Shown: positions 1-5,301, counted from the stretch's first letter. The stretch: 7,235 nucleotides of DNA from Bacteroidales bacterium UBA1219 (GCA_002309295.1 DBXF01000049.1:2558-9792), one strand, 5' to 3'. The notes: generated by a model not told the origin, from the sequence alone. Numbers and translations are program-made.

Positions 1-134
1 CGTCCAAGAATGCTGCGCATGCGGTTGCCCGCCATTTTCTGAAGCCCTTCGCTCATCATTTTCATGCCGTAGATGAATATGACCACGGCTCCGGTAACTT
101 TCAATAGAAGTAATATGATTTCTGTAGCTGTCAT
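1..134 (-). CDS. Na+/phosphate cotransporter family protein, N-terminal fragment
   Basis: Partial gene: the first 44 codons are present and the rest lies beyond the left edge. The start is the ATG whose complement is at 132-134, preceded by an A-rich leader with no Shine-Dalgarno motif. The translation opens with a hydrophobic helix (about residues 5-22) and continues FIYGMKMMSEGLQKMAGNR (residues 20-38), closely resembling from memory the start of NptA-type Na/Pi cotransporters (Na_Pi_cotrans family), where a G-M-K/x-x-M-x-E-G-L-Q motif follows the first membrane segment. Such proteins are inner-membrane carriers that couple sodium and phosphate movement, often with a C-terminal PhoU-like domain; that part cannot be checked here. 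It is divergent from the ATPase gene at 500, and a promoter core on the minus strand lies about 98 bases upstream. Confidence 0.8.
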   Translation of the reverse strand, partial: MTATEIILLLLKVTGAVVIFIYGMKMMSEGLQKMAGNRMRSILG

Positions 135-231
135 TTTTGTCTTTGTTTTGTTTTTTTTTGTTATAAGGGACGGTTGTAACTTATTGAAAATTTGTAATTT
201 CCGCAGATGCGATATCCTGTTGGAAACACTG

Positions 232-239
232 CAAAAGTA
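232..239 (-). promoter_or_regulatory. Probable promoter core (-7 box) of the Na/Pi cotransporter gene
   Basis: On the minus strand this reads TACTTTTG followed by CA, an exact match to the Bacteroidota primary sigma factor -7 consensus TAnnTTTG. It lies about 98 bases upstream of the ATG at 134 in the correct direction. No convincing -33 TTTG is visible about 19 bases upstream, so the call rests on the -7 box and its position. Confidence 0.5.
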
Positions 240-280
240 CCCCATTGATGTTACCCTTTGGTTTTGATGCTGTAAAATAA

Positions 281-316
281 TTGTTACACAGTGTTACAAT
301 TTGGTTACAAATGTAA
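281..316. repeat. Cluster of GTTACA motifs with a small inverted repeat
   Basis: Three GTTACA hexamers occur within about 28 bases (near 282-287, 291-296 and 304-309). The last is followed by its near mirror, giving TTACA-AA-TGTAA at 305-316. The same GTTAC/GTAAC words recur inside the 59-bp repeat (448-466). A regulator binding site is possible, but a chance AT-rich pattern is not excluded. Confidence 0.35.
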
Positions 317-402
317 ACTTTGAAAAAGAAAGTATGTACGTTTGCGAAAGCGAAACGATTGTTGCAGTGGTTGGGAGTTTGGAATTTGGCGAAAAAAAAG
401 AT

Positions 403-433
403 TTTGCTGTTTGCGGAAATTATTGTATATTTG
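403..433 (+). promoter_or_regulatory. Probable promoter of the ATPase gene
   Basis: TTTG at 403-406 is followed after 19 bases by TATATTTG at 426-433. This is a good match to the Bacteroidota promoter consensus (TTTG at -33, spacer about 19-21, TAnnTTTG at -7). Transcription would start near 440, giving a leader of roughly 60 bases before the ATG at 500. The -7 box lies inside the 59-bp repeat, whereas the -33 element lies outside it. Confidence 0.65.
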
Positions 434-481
434 CATGTTGCAATCTGTAACAGCAGTTACTGTAACAGCCGTTGCAATAAT
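423..481 (+). repeat. 59-bp direct repeat, copy 1 (upstream of ATPase)
   Basis: Matches 1861-1919 in the same orientation at 57 of 59 positions; the differences are T448/C1886 and A455/G1893. It starts with TTGTATATTTGCATG, which includes a -7 promoter box. Its interior is rich in symmetry: TTGCAA near both ends (TTGCAA/TTGCAA can pair), GTAAC-AGCA-GTTAC at 448-460, and CTGTAACAGC twice (445-454 and 460-469). The open frames through the two copies are in different phases, so the conservation is at DNA or RNA level, not protein. Confidence 0.9.
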
Positions 482-499
482 AACTTAACGCATATTATC

Positions 500-1804
500 A
501 TGAAATTCTACGATCGTGAAACAGAAAACATTGCCCTTGGCAATATAGAAAAAGCATCGGCCTTGGTGGCCCAGATGACAGTGATAACTGGCCGGAGACG
601 GATTGGAAAAACAGCACTGATCAAACAGGCTTTCACGCGCATACCTTTTGTGTATTTCTTCGTGGTACGCAAGAGCGAGGCATTGCTTTGTCAAGAGCTG
701 GCCGATATTGTAAGGGACTCTACAGGAGAGGATTTGGGAGAGTTCTCGTCGTTTTCCCGTCTGTTCCGCGCACTGATGAATCTGTCGAAGCGTCTGAATT
801 TCACACTGGTTTTCGACGAGTTTCAGAATCTCCATTACGTCAACGAATCGCTTTTTTCCGAAATACAGAATATTTGGGACAGCTCCAAGGAAGGCAGCCA
901 CATCAATCTTGTACTTTGCGGCTCGGTTTACTCCATGATGACCAAAATTTTCGACGACGCGCACGAACCTCTCTTCGGACGTGCTACGCACCGCATCAAT
1001 CTCAAGCCTTTCCGCACCGAAACTTTAAAGGAAATACTTGCCGACCATAATCCCGACTACAGTCCCGACGATTTGCTAACCCTTTATATGCTGACAGGCG
1101 GTGTGGCAAAATATGTCGAATTGCTCATCGACGACGGGGCTTTTACAAAAGATGCGATGATAGACACCGTCCTTTCGTTCGGCAGTTTCTTTATCACCGA
1201 AGGCTACGAAATGCTCCGCGAAGAGTTCGGCAAGGAATACTCCAACTATTTCTCTGTGCTTCAGGCAATTGCCGAGGGCAACACCGACCGCAGCAAAATC
1301 AAGAACTTCACCGGGATAGAGCCTGGAGGCTACCTCGACAAACTGGAGAAAAATTACAGTCTCATAGCCCGTCAAAGGCCGTTCCTCCAATCCGAAGGCA
1401 CTAGAGATGTCCGTTACTATATTATCGACAATTTCCTGACCTTTTGGTTCCGTTTTATCCATAAATATCGCAGTGCTTTGGAAATCAATAATATGGATTA
1501 TGTAAAGACAAAAGTTCAGGAGGATTACAACACATTTTCGGGTTTTATCCTCGAACGCTATTTCCGACAGCAATATGCCGAGACAGGTCGTTACAACATA
1601 GTGAGCAACTACTGGAAACGCGAAACCGACGAGATAGACCTAATTGCCGTTGACGATAACGACAAATATATGGTTATAGCCGAGTGCAAGCGGCAGGCAA
1701 AACGCATCAGTCTTGAGCTGCTTCGGCAAAAAGCCCGCGACATTATTTCGAAACGCCGCCGCTACAAAGTGGATTTTCGCACCCTGTCTCTCGAAGATAT
1801 GTAA
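500..1804 (+). CDS. Predicted ATPase with C-terminal PD-(D/E)XK-like nuclease motif (ATPase_2/DUF234 type)
   Basis: A 434-residue protein. The start is taken as the ATG at 500 because MKFYDRE is a typical opening for this family and because the longer in-frame extension crosses the promoter and repeat. Visible motifs: Walker A GRRRIGKT at residues 31-38; Walker B TLVFDEFQN at 102-110 with D106/E107; a sensor-like strand NLVLCGS at 136-142; PLFGRA at 157-162; GGVAKY at 200-205; a probable winged-helix region around 245-320; then a C-terminal EID(378-380)...ECK(395-397). The spacing D380-x14-E395-x-K397 fits the core of a PD-(D/E)XK nuclease fold, as in DUF234. Proteins of this group are predicted P-loop ATPases of the STAND/MNS branch, common in archaea and Bacteroidota, often in many paralogous copies and mostly uncharacterised. 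No transmembrane segment or signal peptide is seen, so it is probably cytoplasmic. All key motifs are intact. It stands alone as a transcription unit, with a promoter at 403-433 and a 59-bp direct repeat on each side. Family assignment is confident; cellular role unknown. Confidence 0.88.
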   Translation: MKFYDRETENIALGNIEKASALVAQMTVITGRRRIGKTALIKQAFTRIPFVYFFVVRKSEALLCQELADIVRDSTGEDLGEFSSFSRLFRALMNLSKRLNFTLVFDEFQNLHYVNESLFSEIQNIWDSSKEGSHINLVLCGSVYSMMTKIFDDAHEPLFGRATHRINLKPFRTETLKEILADHNPDYSPDDLLTLYMLTGGVAKYVELLIDDGAFTKDAMIDTVLSFGSFFITEGYEMLREEFGKEYSNYFSVLQAIAEGNTDRSKIKNFTGIEPGGYLDKLEKNYSLIARQRPFLQSEGTRDVRYYIIDNFLTFWFRFIHKYRSALEINNMDYVKTKVQEDYNTFSGFILERYFRQQYAETGRYNIVSNYWKRETDEIDLIAVDDNDKYMVIAECKRQAKRISLELLRQKARDIISKRRRYKVDFRTLSLEDM

Positions 1805-1860
1805 AGACTTAATAAAGTCCTAAACCACAAATTTTAACATGATTAATTGTTGATAATTTG

Positions 1861-1919
1861 TTGTATATTTGCATGTTGCAATCTGCAACAGCGGTTACTG
1901 TAACAGCCGTTGCAATAAT
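1861..1919 (+). repeat. 59-bp direct repeat, copy 2 (downstream of ATPase)
   Basis: Second copy of the element at 423-481, offset by exactly 1438 bases with no gaps and two substitutions. Similarity ends sharply on both sides: the left flanks differ from the base before TTGTATAT, and the right flanks diverge after CAATAAT. It contains the -7 box TATATTTG at 1864-1871, pointing toward the small ORF at 1951. A good -33 TTTG at the right distance is not obvious, so this copy may be a weaker promoter than copy 1. Confidence 0.9.
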
Positions 1920-1950
1920 TTTACATCTTGTGAAGCATCAAAAACTAATA

Positions 1951-2079
1951 ATGGCAAGACAAAATAAACTAAAAGCAACGGACCTTTCGATAGCGACCGA
2001 CCGAAACAAAATTTACAAGATTAAAAAGATTTCGCGAGTGGAACGAGCGGGAGCATTCCAACTTCTGACTCCCGACTAA
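1951..2079 (+). CDS. Possible small ORF, 42 residues, unknown
   Basis: Begins with ATG after an A-rich stretch (AAAAACTAATA) and sits 31 bases after the second 59-bp repeat, so it has the same promoter-plus-leader position as the ATPase gene has behind copy 1. The product would be small and basic (start MARQNKLKATDLS, end QLLTPD), with no recognised domain, signal peptide or membrane segment. It converges on trmH, overlapping its stop codon by a few bases. It could be a genuine small protein, the remains of a larger gene, or non-coding sequence that happens to be open; nothing in it decides between these. Confidence 0.3.
   Translation: MARQNKLKATDLSIATDRNKIYKIKKISRVERAGAFQLLTPD
2048..2074. 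other. Inverted repeat at the convergent ends of the small ORF and trmH
   Basis: CGGGAG (2048-2053) and CTCCCG (2069-2074) can form a 6-bp stem with a 15-base loop; an alternative stem pairs TGGAA (2039-2043) with TTCCA (2056-2060). It lies where the plus-strand transcript meets the end of trmH. Neither strand has a following T-run, so it is not a canonical intrinsic terminator. Confidence 0.35.
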
Positions 2080-2822
2080 ATCAGTATTTCCGGCAAGCCG
2101 AGGTCGGCGGCCAGTTTTTTCATCAGGCGGTTGGCGTCGCGTATCGACTGCCGTGCCCAGCCGAGTTTCACGTCCATCTGCTCGTCGGGCGCAAGGTGCC
2201 AGTCCAAACCGGGGGTGGAACGCATCTTCTCCGTTAGGTAGAAAGTGCACAGCGCCGCCGACACCGATATGTTGAAACTCTCCGTAAATCCGTACATCGG
2301 TATTTTTACATAGCCGTCGGCGAGGTCGATGGCGGTTTGCGAAAGTCCCGTAAGCTCGGTGCCGAACACAAGGGCTGTCGGTTGCGAAATGTCCAAGTCG
2401 GCAAGCATCACGTCGTTTTCGTGGGGCAGGGTGGCGATTATCTTGTATCCCCGTGCGTGCAGTGCGTCGAAAGCGGCGCGGGTGTTGTCCTCGCCGTTGC
2501 GGTTGTAGCGGTGGTAGTCCACCCATTTCGAGGAGCCGAGGGCCACGTCGGGGTTCAGCTGGTACTCGTAGCGGTTTTCTATCACATGCACGTCCTGAAT
2601 GCCGAAACAGTCGGCGGTACGGAGCACGGCACTGGCGTTCTGCGACTGGTATATGTCCTCCAAAACAAGGGTAAGATGTCGGGTGCGGTTTTGTATGTTG
2701 TTGTCCAACAGCTGTCTGCGGTTGTCGGTGCAGAACTCGGTGAGGGCCGAGTAGAGCTGCTGTTTCTGCTCGTAGCTGTAAAGCTCGAACATCGGGCGTT
2801 TGTGTGATTTTATTTCGGACAT
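2076..2822 (-). CDS. trmH: TrmH-family RNA 2'-O-methyltransferase (SPOUT)
   Basis: A 248-residue protein. The start is taken as the ATG with complement at 2820-2822, giving MSEIKSHKRP; the frame stays open to a GTG at 2879, but that extension runs through a palindromic intergenic element. The three SpoU/TrmH motifs are intact: motif 1 around N62-x-S-A-V-L-R68-T-A-D, with the catalytic-type arginine; motif 2 LVFGTELTGLS at 151-161 with the conserved glutamate; motif 3 IPMYGFTESFNISVSAAL at 174-191, which forms the knotted S-adenosylmethionine site. In characterised members the enzyme transfers a methyl group from SAM to a ribose 2'-OH, with G18 in the tRNA D-loop for TrmH itself. The short N-terminal region ahead of motif 1 (no L30e-like substrate domain) favours TrmH over RlmB. 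The exact RNA target cannot be proven from sequence. Probably a single-gene unit downstream of the DUF2461 gene. Confidence 0.85.
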   Translation of the reverse strand: MSEIKSHKRPMFELYSYEQKQQLYSALTEFCTDNRRQLLDNNIQNRTRHLTLVLEDIYQSQNASAVLRTADCFGIQDVHVIENRYEYQLNPDVALGSSKWVDYHRYNRNGEDNTRAAFDALHARGYKIIATLPHENDVMLADLDISQPTALVFGTELTGLSQTAIDLADGYVKIPMYGFTESFNISVSAALCTFYLTEKMRSTPGLDWHLAPDEQMDVKLGWARQSIRDANRLMKKLAADLGLPEILI

Positions 2823-2841
2823 TGTTTTGTTGCTTTTTATA

Positions 2842-2922
2842 CGGGGGTTACACCCCCGCTTGTTATCCCCAGACTGCACTGCGTTTGTCCGGGGTTAATA
2901 ATATTATGTGCCTCCGGCACAT
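2842..2922. repeat. Three-hairpin intergenic element (REP-like)
   Basis: Three consecutive inverted repeats fill the gap between trmH and the DUF2461 gene. CGGGGGT-TAC-ACCCCCG spans 2842-2858 (7-bp stem, 3-base loop). CCCCAGAC (2867-2874) pairs with GTCCGGGG (2887-2894) with one A/C mismatch. ATGTGCC-TCC-GGCACAT spans 2906-2922 (7-bp stem, 3-base loop). It is GC-rich against AT-rich flanks. From memory, similar stem series linked by AATATTATTAACC-like spacers are common between genes in Bacteroidales, so this is probably a dispersed extragenic repeat. It would lie in the leader of trmH mRNA, the nearest hairpin ending about 20 bases before the ATG. The last stem is followed on the plus strand by TTTT, but no plus-strand gene needs a terminator there. 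Confidence 0.65.
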
Positions 2923-2964
2923 TTTTGGTATATTGTTTTTTTAATTTTTCGTGTTTTTAGATGT

Positions 2965-3654
2965 TCATTTCTCCGACAGATCGAACATCACATCCTGAAT
3001 GAATTTGTTGAGGGGGTAGGTGGCTCGCACGTGCGCCACCACGTTTTTCAGGAAACCCTCGGCGGTGACGGTGTCGTTGCTGAAATCGGCCACCGAGACG
3101 TAGTGTTTATGTTTCAGCAGGTCGATGTCGGGGAAGTCGGGGTCGAACCCCTTGGGGGCTTTCTTCAGCGATTCGATGTTCCAAAGTATTGAAGGATAAT
3201 ACTTTTTGTACTCCTTGCTGCCGATGATGCCCTTGAAAGTGTCGATGTTGTAGTAAATCTCCTTGCGGATGGCGTCGAGCAGCTCGGGCGAGGGCAGGTA
3301 AATGCCGCCACCGAACGACGACTCGCCGTTTTGTATGTGCAGGTAGTAGCCCGGACGGCCGTGCTGTTTCACCCCGCCTGTGGCTATATACACCGCAAAA
3401 TGTGTCTTGTACGGCGTTTTGTCGGGCGAAAACCGCAGGTCGCGGTAGATGCGGTACATGCAGTTCTGCGCTTTCTGCATCCCGATGCTGGGGTCTATCT
3501 TGTAGATTTCCGGTATCAGCGCCTCCACAAACTCCAGAAAATCGGCGCGGGCGGCCTCGTAACGCTCCTTGTTGGCCATGAACCACTCGCGGTTGTTGTT
3601 CTGGCTCAAGTCGTTGAGGTATTCGTAAACAAAAGGTGATATGTGATCCTTCAT
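2965..3654 (-). CDS. DUF2461 / TIGR02453 family protein
   Basis: A 229-residue cytoplasmic protein with full family length and all the recognisable family signatures: NNNREWF at residues 19-25 within an N-terminal helix pair, RIYRDLRFSPDKTPYKTH at 68-85 (the most conserved block), GYYLHI at 102-107 and GGGIYLP at 115-121. The family is widespread in bacteria and present in fungi; its biochemical activity is not established to my knowledge. The start MKDHISPF is preceded by a run of A residues on the minus strand and fits the family N-terminus. No signal peptide or membrane segment. It lies 142 bases upstream of trmH on the same strand, with the hairpin element between, so joint transcription is possible but not shown. 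The upstream side (3655-3840) is full of repeats and has no clear promoter box. Confidence 0.85.
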   Translation of the reverse strand: MKDHISPFVYEYLNDLSQNNNREWFMANKERYEAARADFLEFVEALIPEIYKIDPSIGMQKAQNCMYRIYRDLRFSPDKTPYKTHFAVYIATGGVKQHGRPGYYLHIQNGESSFGGGIYLPSPELLDAIRKEIYYNIDTFKGIIGSKEYKKYYPSILWNIESLKKAPKGFDPDFPDIDLLKHKHYVSVADFSNDTVTAEGFLKNVVAHVRATYPLNKFIQDVMFDLSEK

Positions 3655-3663
3655 CGTTTTTTT

Positions 3664-3697
3664 TAATTAGTAATGTGTAGTGAGTAATTAGTAATTG
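3664..3697. repeat. Short direct repeat TAATTAGTAAT
   Basis: The word TAATTAGTAAT occurs twice, about 22 bases apart, in an AT-rich stretch just upstream of the DUF2461 gene. Similar AATTAGTAATTAG runs are common between genes in Bacteroidales (from memory). No function is evident. Confidence 0.5.
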
Positions 3698-3698
3698 G

Positions 3699-3736
3699 TG
3701 CCTGAGGTCACTGAGCCTGTCGAAGTGTCGAAGGCA
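3699..3736. repeat. Small palindromic repeat containing CTGAGCCTGTCGAAG
   Basis: The element is bounded by TGCCT (3699-3703) and AGGCA (3732-3736), with an inner CACT (3709-3712)/AGTG (3724-3727) pair around TGAGCCTGTCGA. The core CTGAGCCTGTCGAAG is a word I recognise as a common dispersed intergenic repeat in several bacterial phyla. It is GC-rich inside AT-rich surroundings, which supports an inserted or mobile-type repeat unit. There is no coding potential. Confidence 0.6.
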
Positions 3737-3760
3737 TGTATCCAACCGACCACCGACCAA

Positions 3761-3848
3761 TTTTTAACTTTCAACTAAAATCTTTCACTTTTAAATTAAC
3801 AACTTTCAATTATCAACTTTCAACTTTCAATTTTCAATTTTCAACTTT
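3761..3848. repeat. Degenerate AACTTTCAA array downstream of nadD
   Basis: An imperfect tandem array of 7-9 base units related to AACTTTCAA and ATTTTCAA runs from about 3761 into the nadD stop codon. The nadD TGA (complement at 3841-3843) is itself within a unit. Such arrays are frequent between genes in Bacteroidales. They contain no visible gene or terminator stem. Confidence 0.7.
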
Positions 3849-4431
3849 TATAAAAGTTCATCTCCTCCACGTATTTCAGCACGGGGTCGGTGAGGATGTA
3901 TTTAACTGATTTTCCGTTTTTTATACACTCGCGTATGTAGCTCGACGATATGTTGAACAGCGGTGAGTTGATGAGGTGCACATGCGGATGGTTGTCCCAC
4001 TGCGTTTTGGGGCTGTCCACGCGCGGGTACACGCAGATATGGTAGTTGTCGATGATGTAGCGGTAGTTGTGCCAGCGGTGGAACGACGCAAGGTTGTCGG
4101 CACCCATTATCAGGCAGAAATCCTTGTCGGGATAGCGTTCGCCGAGGTGTGCCAGTGTGAGCGAGGTGTACGACGGCCGCGGCAGCGAAAACTCAATGTC
4201 GCAGGCGCGGAAACGCGGGTTGTCCTCGATGGCCACCTTAAGTATCTGCAGCCGGTGATGGTCGGGCAGGAGGTTTTTCTGCTCCTTGAAAGGGTTTTGC
4301 GGCGAGAGCACAAACCACACCTCGCGCAGCGCGGCATCGTCTAGTATGGCGTTGGCAATAGCCAGATGCCCCACGTGGATGGGGTTGAAGGAACCAAAAT
4401 ACAAACCGGTTTTCCCTTCGAGCGGTTTCAT
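3841..4431 (-). CDS. nadD: Nicotinate-nucleotide adenylyltransferase
   Basis: A 196-residue protein that catalyses ATP + nicotinate mononucleotide to nicotinate adenine dinucleotide + diphosphate, the step before NAD synthetase in both de novo and salvage NAD synthesis; cytoplasmic. Diagnostic motifs are present: the nucleotidyltransferase signature GSFNPIHVGH at residues 13-22 with H19-x-G-H22, SPQNPFK at 43-49, GADNLASFHRW at 110-120, and the C-terminal ISSSYIR at 161-167 that contacts ATP phosphates. Length is normal for NadD. The start MKPLEGKTGLYFG places the first beta-strand correctly, and its ATG has complement at 4429-4431. It is 37 bases downstream of the exported-protein gene on the same strand, so the two are probably one transcript. 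The last codons run directly into an AACTTTCAA array. Confidence 0.95.
   Translation of the reverse strand: MKPLEGKTGLYFGSFNPIHVGHLAIANAILDDAALREVWFVLSPQNPFKEQKNLLPDHHRLQILKVAIEDNPRFRACDIEFSLPRPSYTSLTLAHLGERYPDKDFCLIMGADNLASFHRWHNYRYIIDNYHICVYPRVDSPKTQWDNHPHVHLINSPLFNISSSYIRECIKNGKSVKYILTDPVLKYVEEMNFYKS
3843..3858. repeat. 16-bp perfect palindrome at the nadD 3' end
   Basis: AACTTTTA/TAAAAGTT is fully self-complementary and covers the last codons and part of the nadD stop. It forms an 8-bp AT-rich dyad without a T-run following on the minus strand. It may be a chance product of the array and the codons for F-Y-K-S. Confidence 0.45.
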
Positions 4432-4468
4432 AGGAAAAAGGTCGGGATTTGCGGTGTCGGACCGCCGA

Positions 4469-5065
4469 TTAATAGTATTTGTAACGTGTTACGAAGCCGA
4501 TGCTTTTCAGTTTCTTGCCGCGGAAAGTGTAAATTTCCGAAATTTCGTTGGCTCCCGACGAAACGCGCAACACGTTGATATTGGCCAGGTAAGCCCTCGG
4601 GTAGGTGTTGAAAAACTTGCTGAACACCTCTTCTTTGCTCATGCCCACCTTGATGCCGTTCTGCAGCACTATGTTGGTGTCGGTGATATAGCCGTCAACC
4701 ATTTCCATCTTGTTGGTGTTGATGGCTATAAAGGCATCCACGTGGCTGCCGTCGAGGCGGCTGAGGGTGTTCACCGAAACGTGCAAGGTGTCGAAAAAGT
4801 TCTGATATCCCGACTCGCGGTACCAGTCGATACCCGAGCGGTGTACGTAACTCTCTATCTTGCTGTGTTTTCCGAGGGGGTAGATTACATATTCCGACAG
4901 CGAGATAACCGTCATCGTGTCGGTGTAGTATTTGATGTCCTTGACCATATATTCGGGACGGGCGAAAGTTTTCATCCGTGCCGAGATTGCTCTTTGCGAC
5001 AAGTTTTGCGAAAAAACCTCGCCAAGACTCAATATTATCACTGCAAAAACAAGAATTTTTCTCAT
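4469..5065 (-). CDS. Predicted exported protein of unknown function, upstream of nadD
   Basis: A 198-residue protein beginning MRKILVFAVIILSLGEVFSQ: a short charged start, a hydrophobic core and a probable signal peptidase I site near residues 19-20, so it is likely periplasmic or outer-membrane associated. No cysteine follows the signal, so it is not a lipoprotein. The mature part looks beta-rich. A segment near the middle of the C-terminal half, NGIKVGMSKEEVFSKFF, resembles the helix-forming GMSKEEV motif seen in BamE/SmpA-like folds; this is a local resemblance only. The N-terminal ATG has complement at 5063-5065. A promoter core at 5155-5162 within the 42-bp repeat lies about 90 bases upstream. 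nadD follows after 37 bases. I do not recognise the family; it is probably restricted to Bacteroidales. Confidence 0.75.
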   Translation of the reverse strand: MRKILVFAVIILSLGEVFSQNLSQRAISARMKTFARPEYMVKDIKYYTDTMTVISLSEYVIYPLGKHSKIESYVHRSGIDWYRESGYQNFFDTLHVSVNTLSRLDGSHVDAFIAINTNKMEMVDGYITDTNIVLQNGIKVGMSKEEVFSKFFNTYPRAYLANINVLRVSSGANEISEIYTFRGKKLKSIGFVTRYKYY

Positions 5066-5147
5066 ATTTTACGTTGTTTTATTACGTTATTCTTTTGATT
5101 TTCAGTGCATAGGCACAGAAAGTGTGCAAAAACTGACGTTTACAACA

Positions 5148-5189
5148 CAATCTGCAAATATACGAAAAAAATCGGGATTTAGTGTGTTT
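5148..5189. repeat. 42-bp perfect direct repeat, copy 1
   Basis: Identical over 42 bases to 6423-6464 in the same orientation (offset 1275); the flanks diverge at once (A5147/C6422, G5190/T6465). It starts CAATCTGCAAATATACG and ends GATTTAGTGTGTTT. On the minus strand it contains TATATTTG, a -7 promoter box, directed at the exported-protein gene starting at 5065. The two copies sit at nearly the same distance (about 80 bases) from the starts of their respective downstream genes. Confidence 0.92.
5155..5162 (-). promoter_or_regulatory. Promoter core (-7 box) for the exported protein-nadD unit
   Basis: On the minus strand this reads TATATTTG followed by CAG, an exact TAnnTTTG match inside repeat copy 1. 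Transcription would start near 5149, giving a leader of about 85 bases before the ATG at 5065. No good -33 TTTG is visible upstream. Confidence 0.55.
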
Positions 5190-5301
5190 GGGGGTGATTT
5201 TTGTGGATTTTTTAGTTTAAGAAAGGTATTTTACTCCTCTTTGTGCGGGATTTTTAAACCTGTTGCAAGTCAGCTGCAAATGGTGAAGTGCCATTTATTT
5301 G

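Larger units (their letters stand above)
135..499. other. Divergent intergenic region between Na/Pi cotransporter and ATPase genes
   Basis: About 365 bases without a convincing gene. An open frame upstream of the ATPase can be extended back to a TTG at 320, but it runs through promoter and repeat sequence and is not believed. The region holds a minus-strand promoter core at 232-239, a cluster of GTTACA motifs at 281-316, a plus-strand promoter at 403-433 and the first copy of a 59-bp direct repeat at 423-481. Confidence 0.7.

Noticed and set aside
320..499. 60-codon N-terminal extension of the ATPase frame from a TTG
   Set aside because: It covers a consensus promoter (403-433) and the 59-bp repeat, and the family starts at MKFYDRE; the repeat is read in another phase at its second copy.
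485..991. Minus-strand open frame opposite the ATPase
   Set aside because: Shadow of the well-supported ATPase gene; no recognisable motif and no promoter or leader of its own.
1806..1819. Terminator hairpin GACTT-AATA-AAGTC just after the ATPase stop
   Set aside because: Only a 5-bp AT-containing stem and no following T-run, so it is too weak to call.
423..1919. Classic insertion sequence
   Set aside because: No transposase, and the flanking repeats are long direct repeats with promoter content rather than terminal inverted repeats with short target duplications.
2823..2879. Longer trmH start at a GTG
   Set aside because: The extra 19 codons run through a palindromic intergenic hairpin, and the family N-terminus fits the ATG at 2822.
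2906..2926. Intrinsic terminator (stem followed by T-run)
   Set aside because: The T-run is on the plus strand, where no gene ends; on the minus strand, the direction of DUF2461 transcription, the stem is followed by AATATTATTAA rather than a T-run.
4286..5098. Long plus-strand open frame across nadD start and the exported-protein gene
   Set aside because: It is antisense to two well-supported genes, one with clear NadD motifs and one with a signal peptide; the translation shows no family features.
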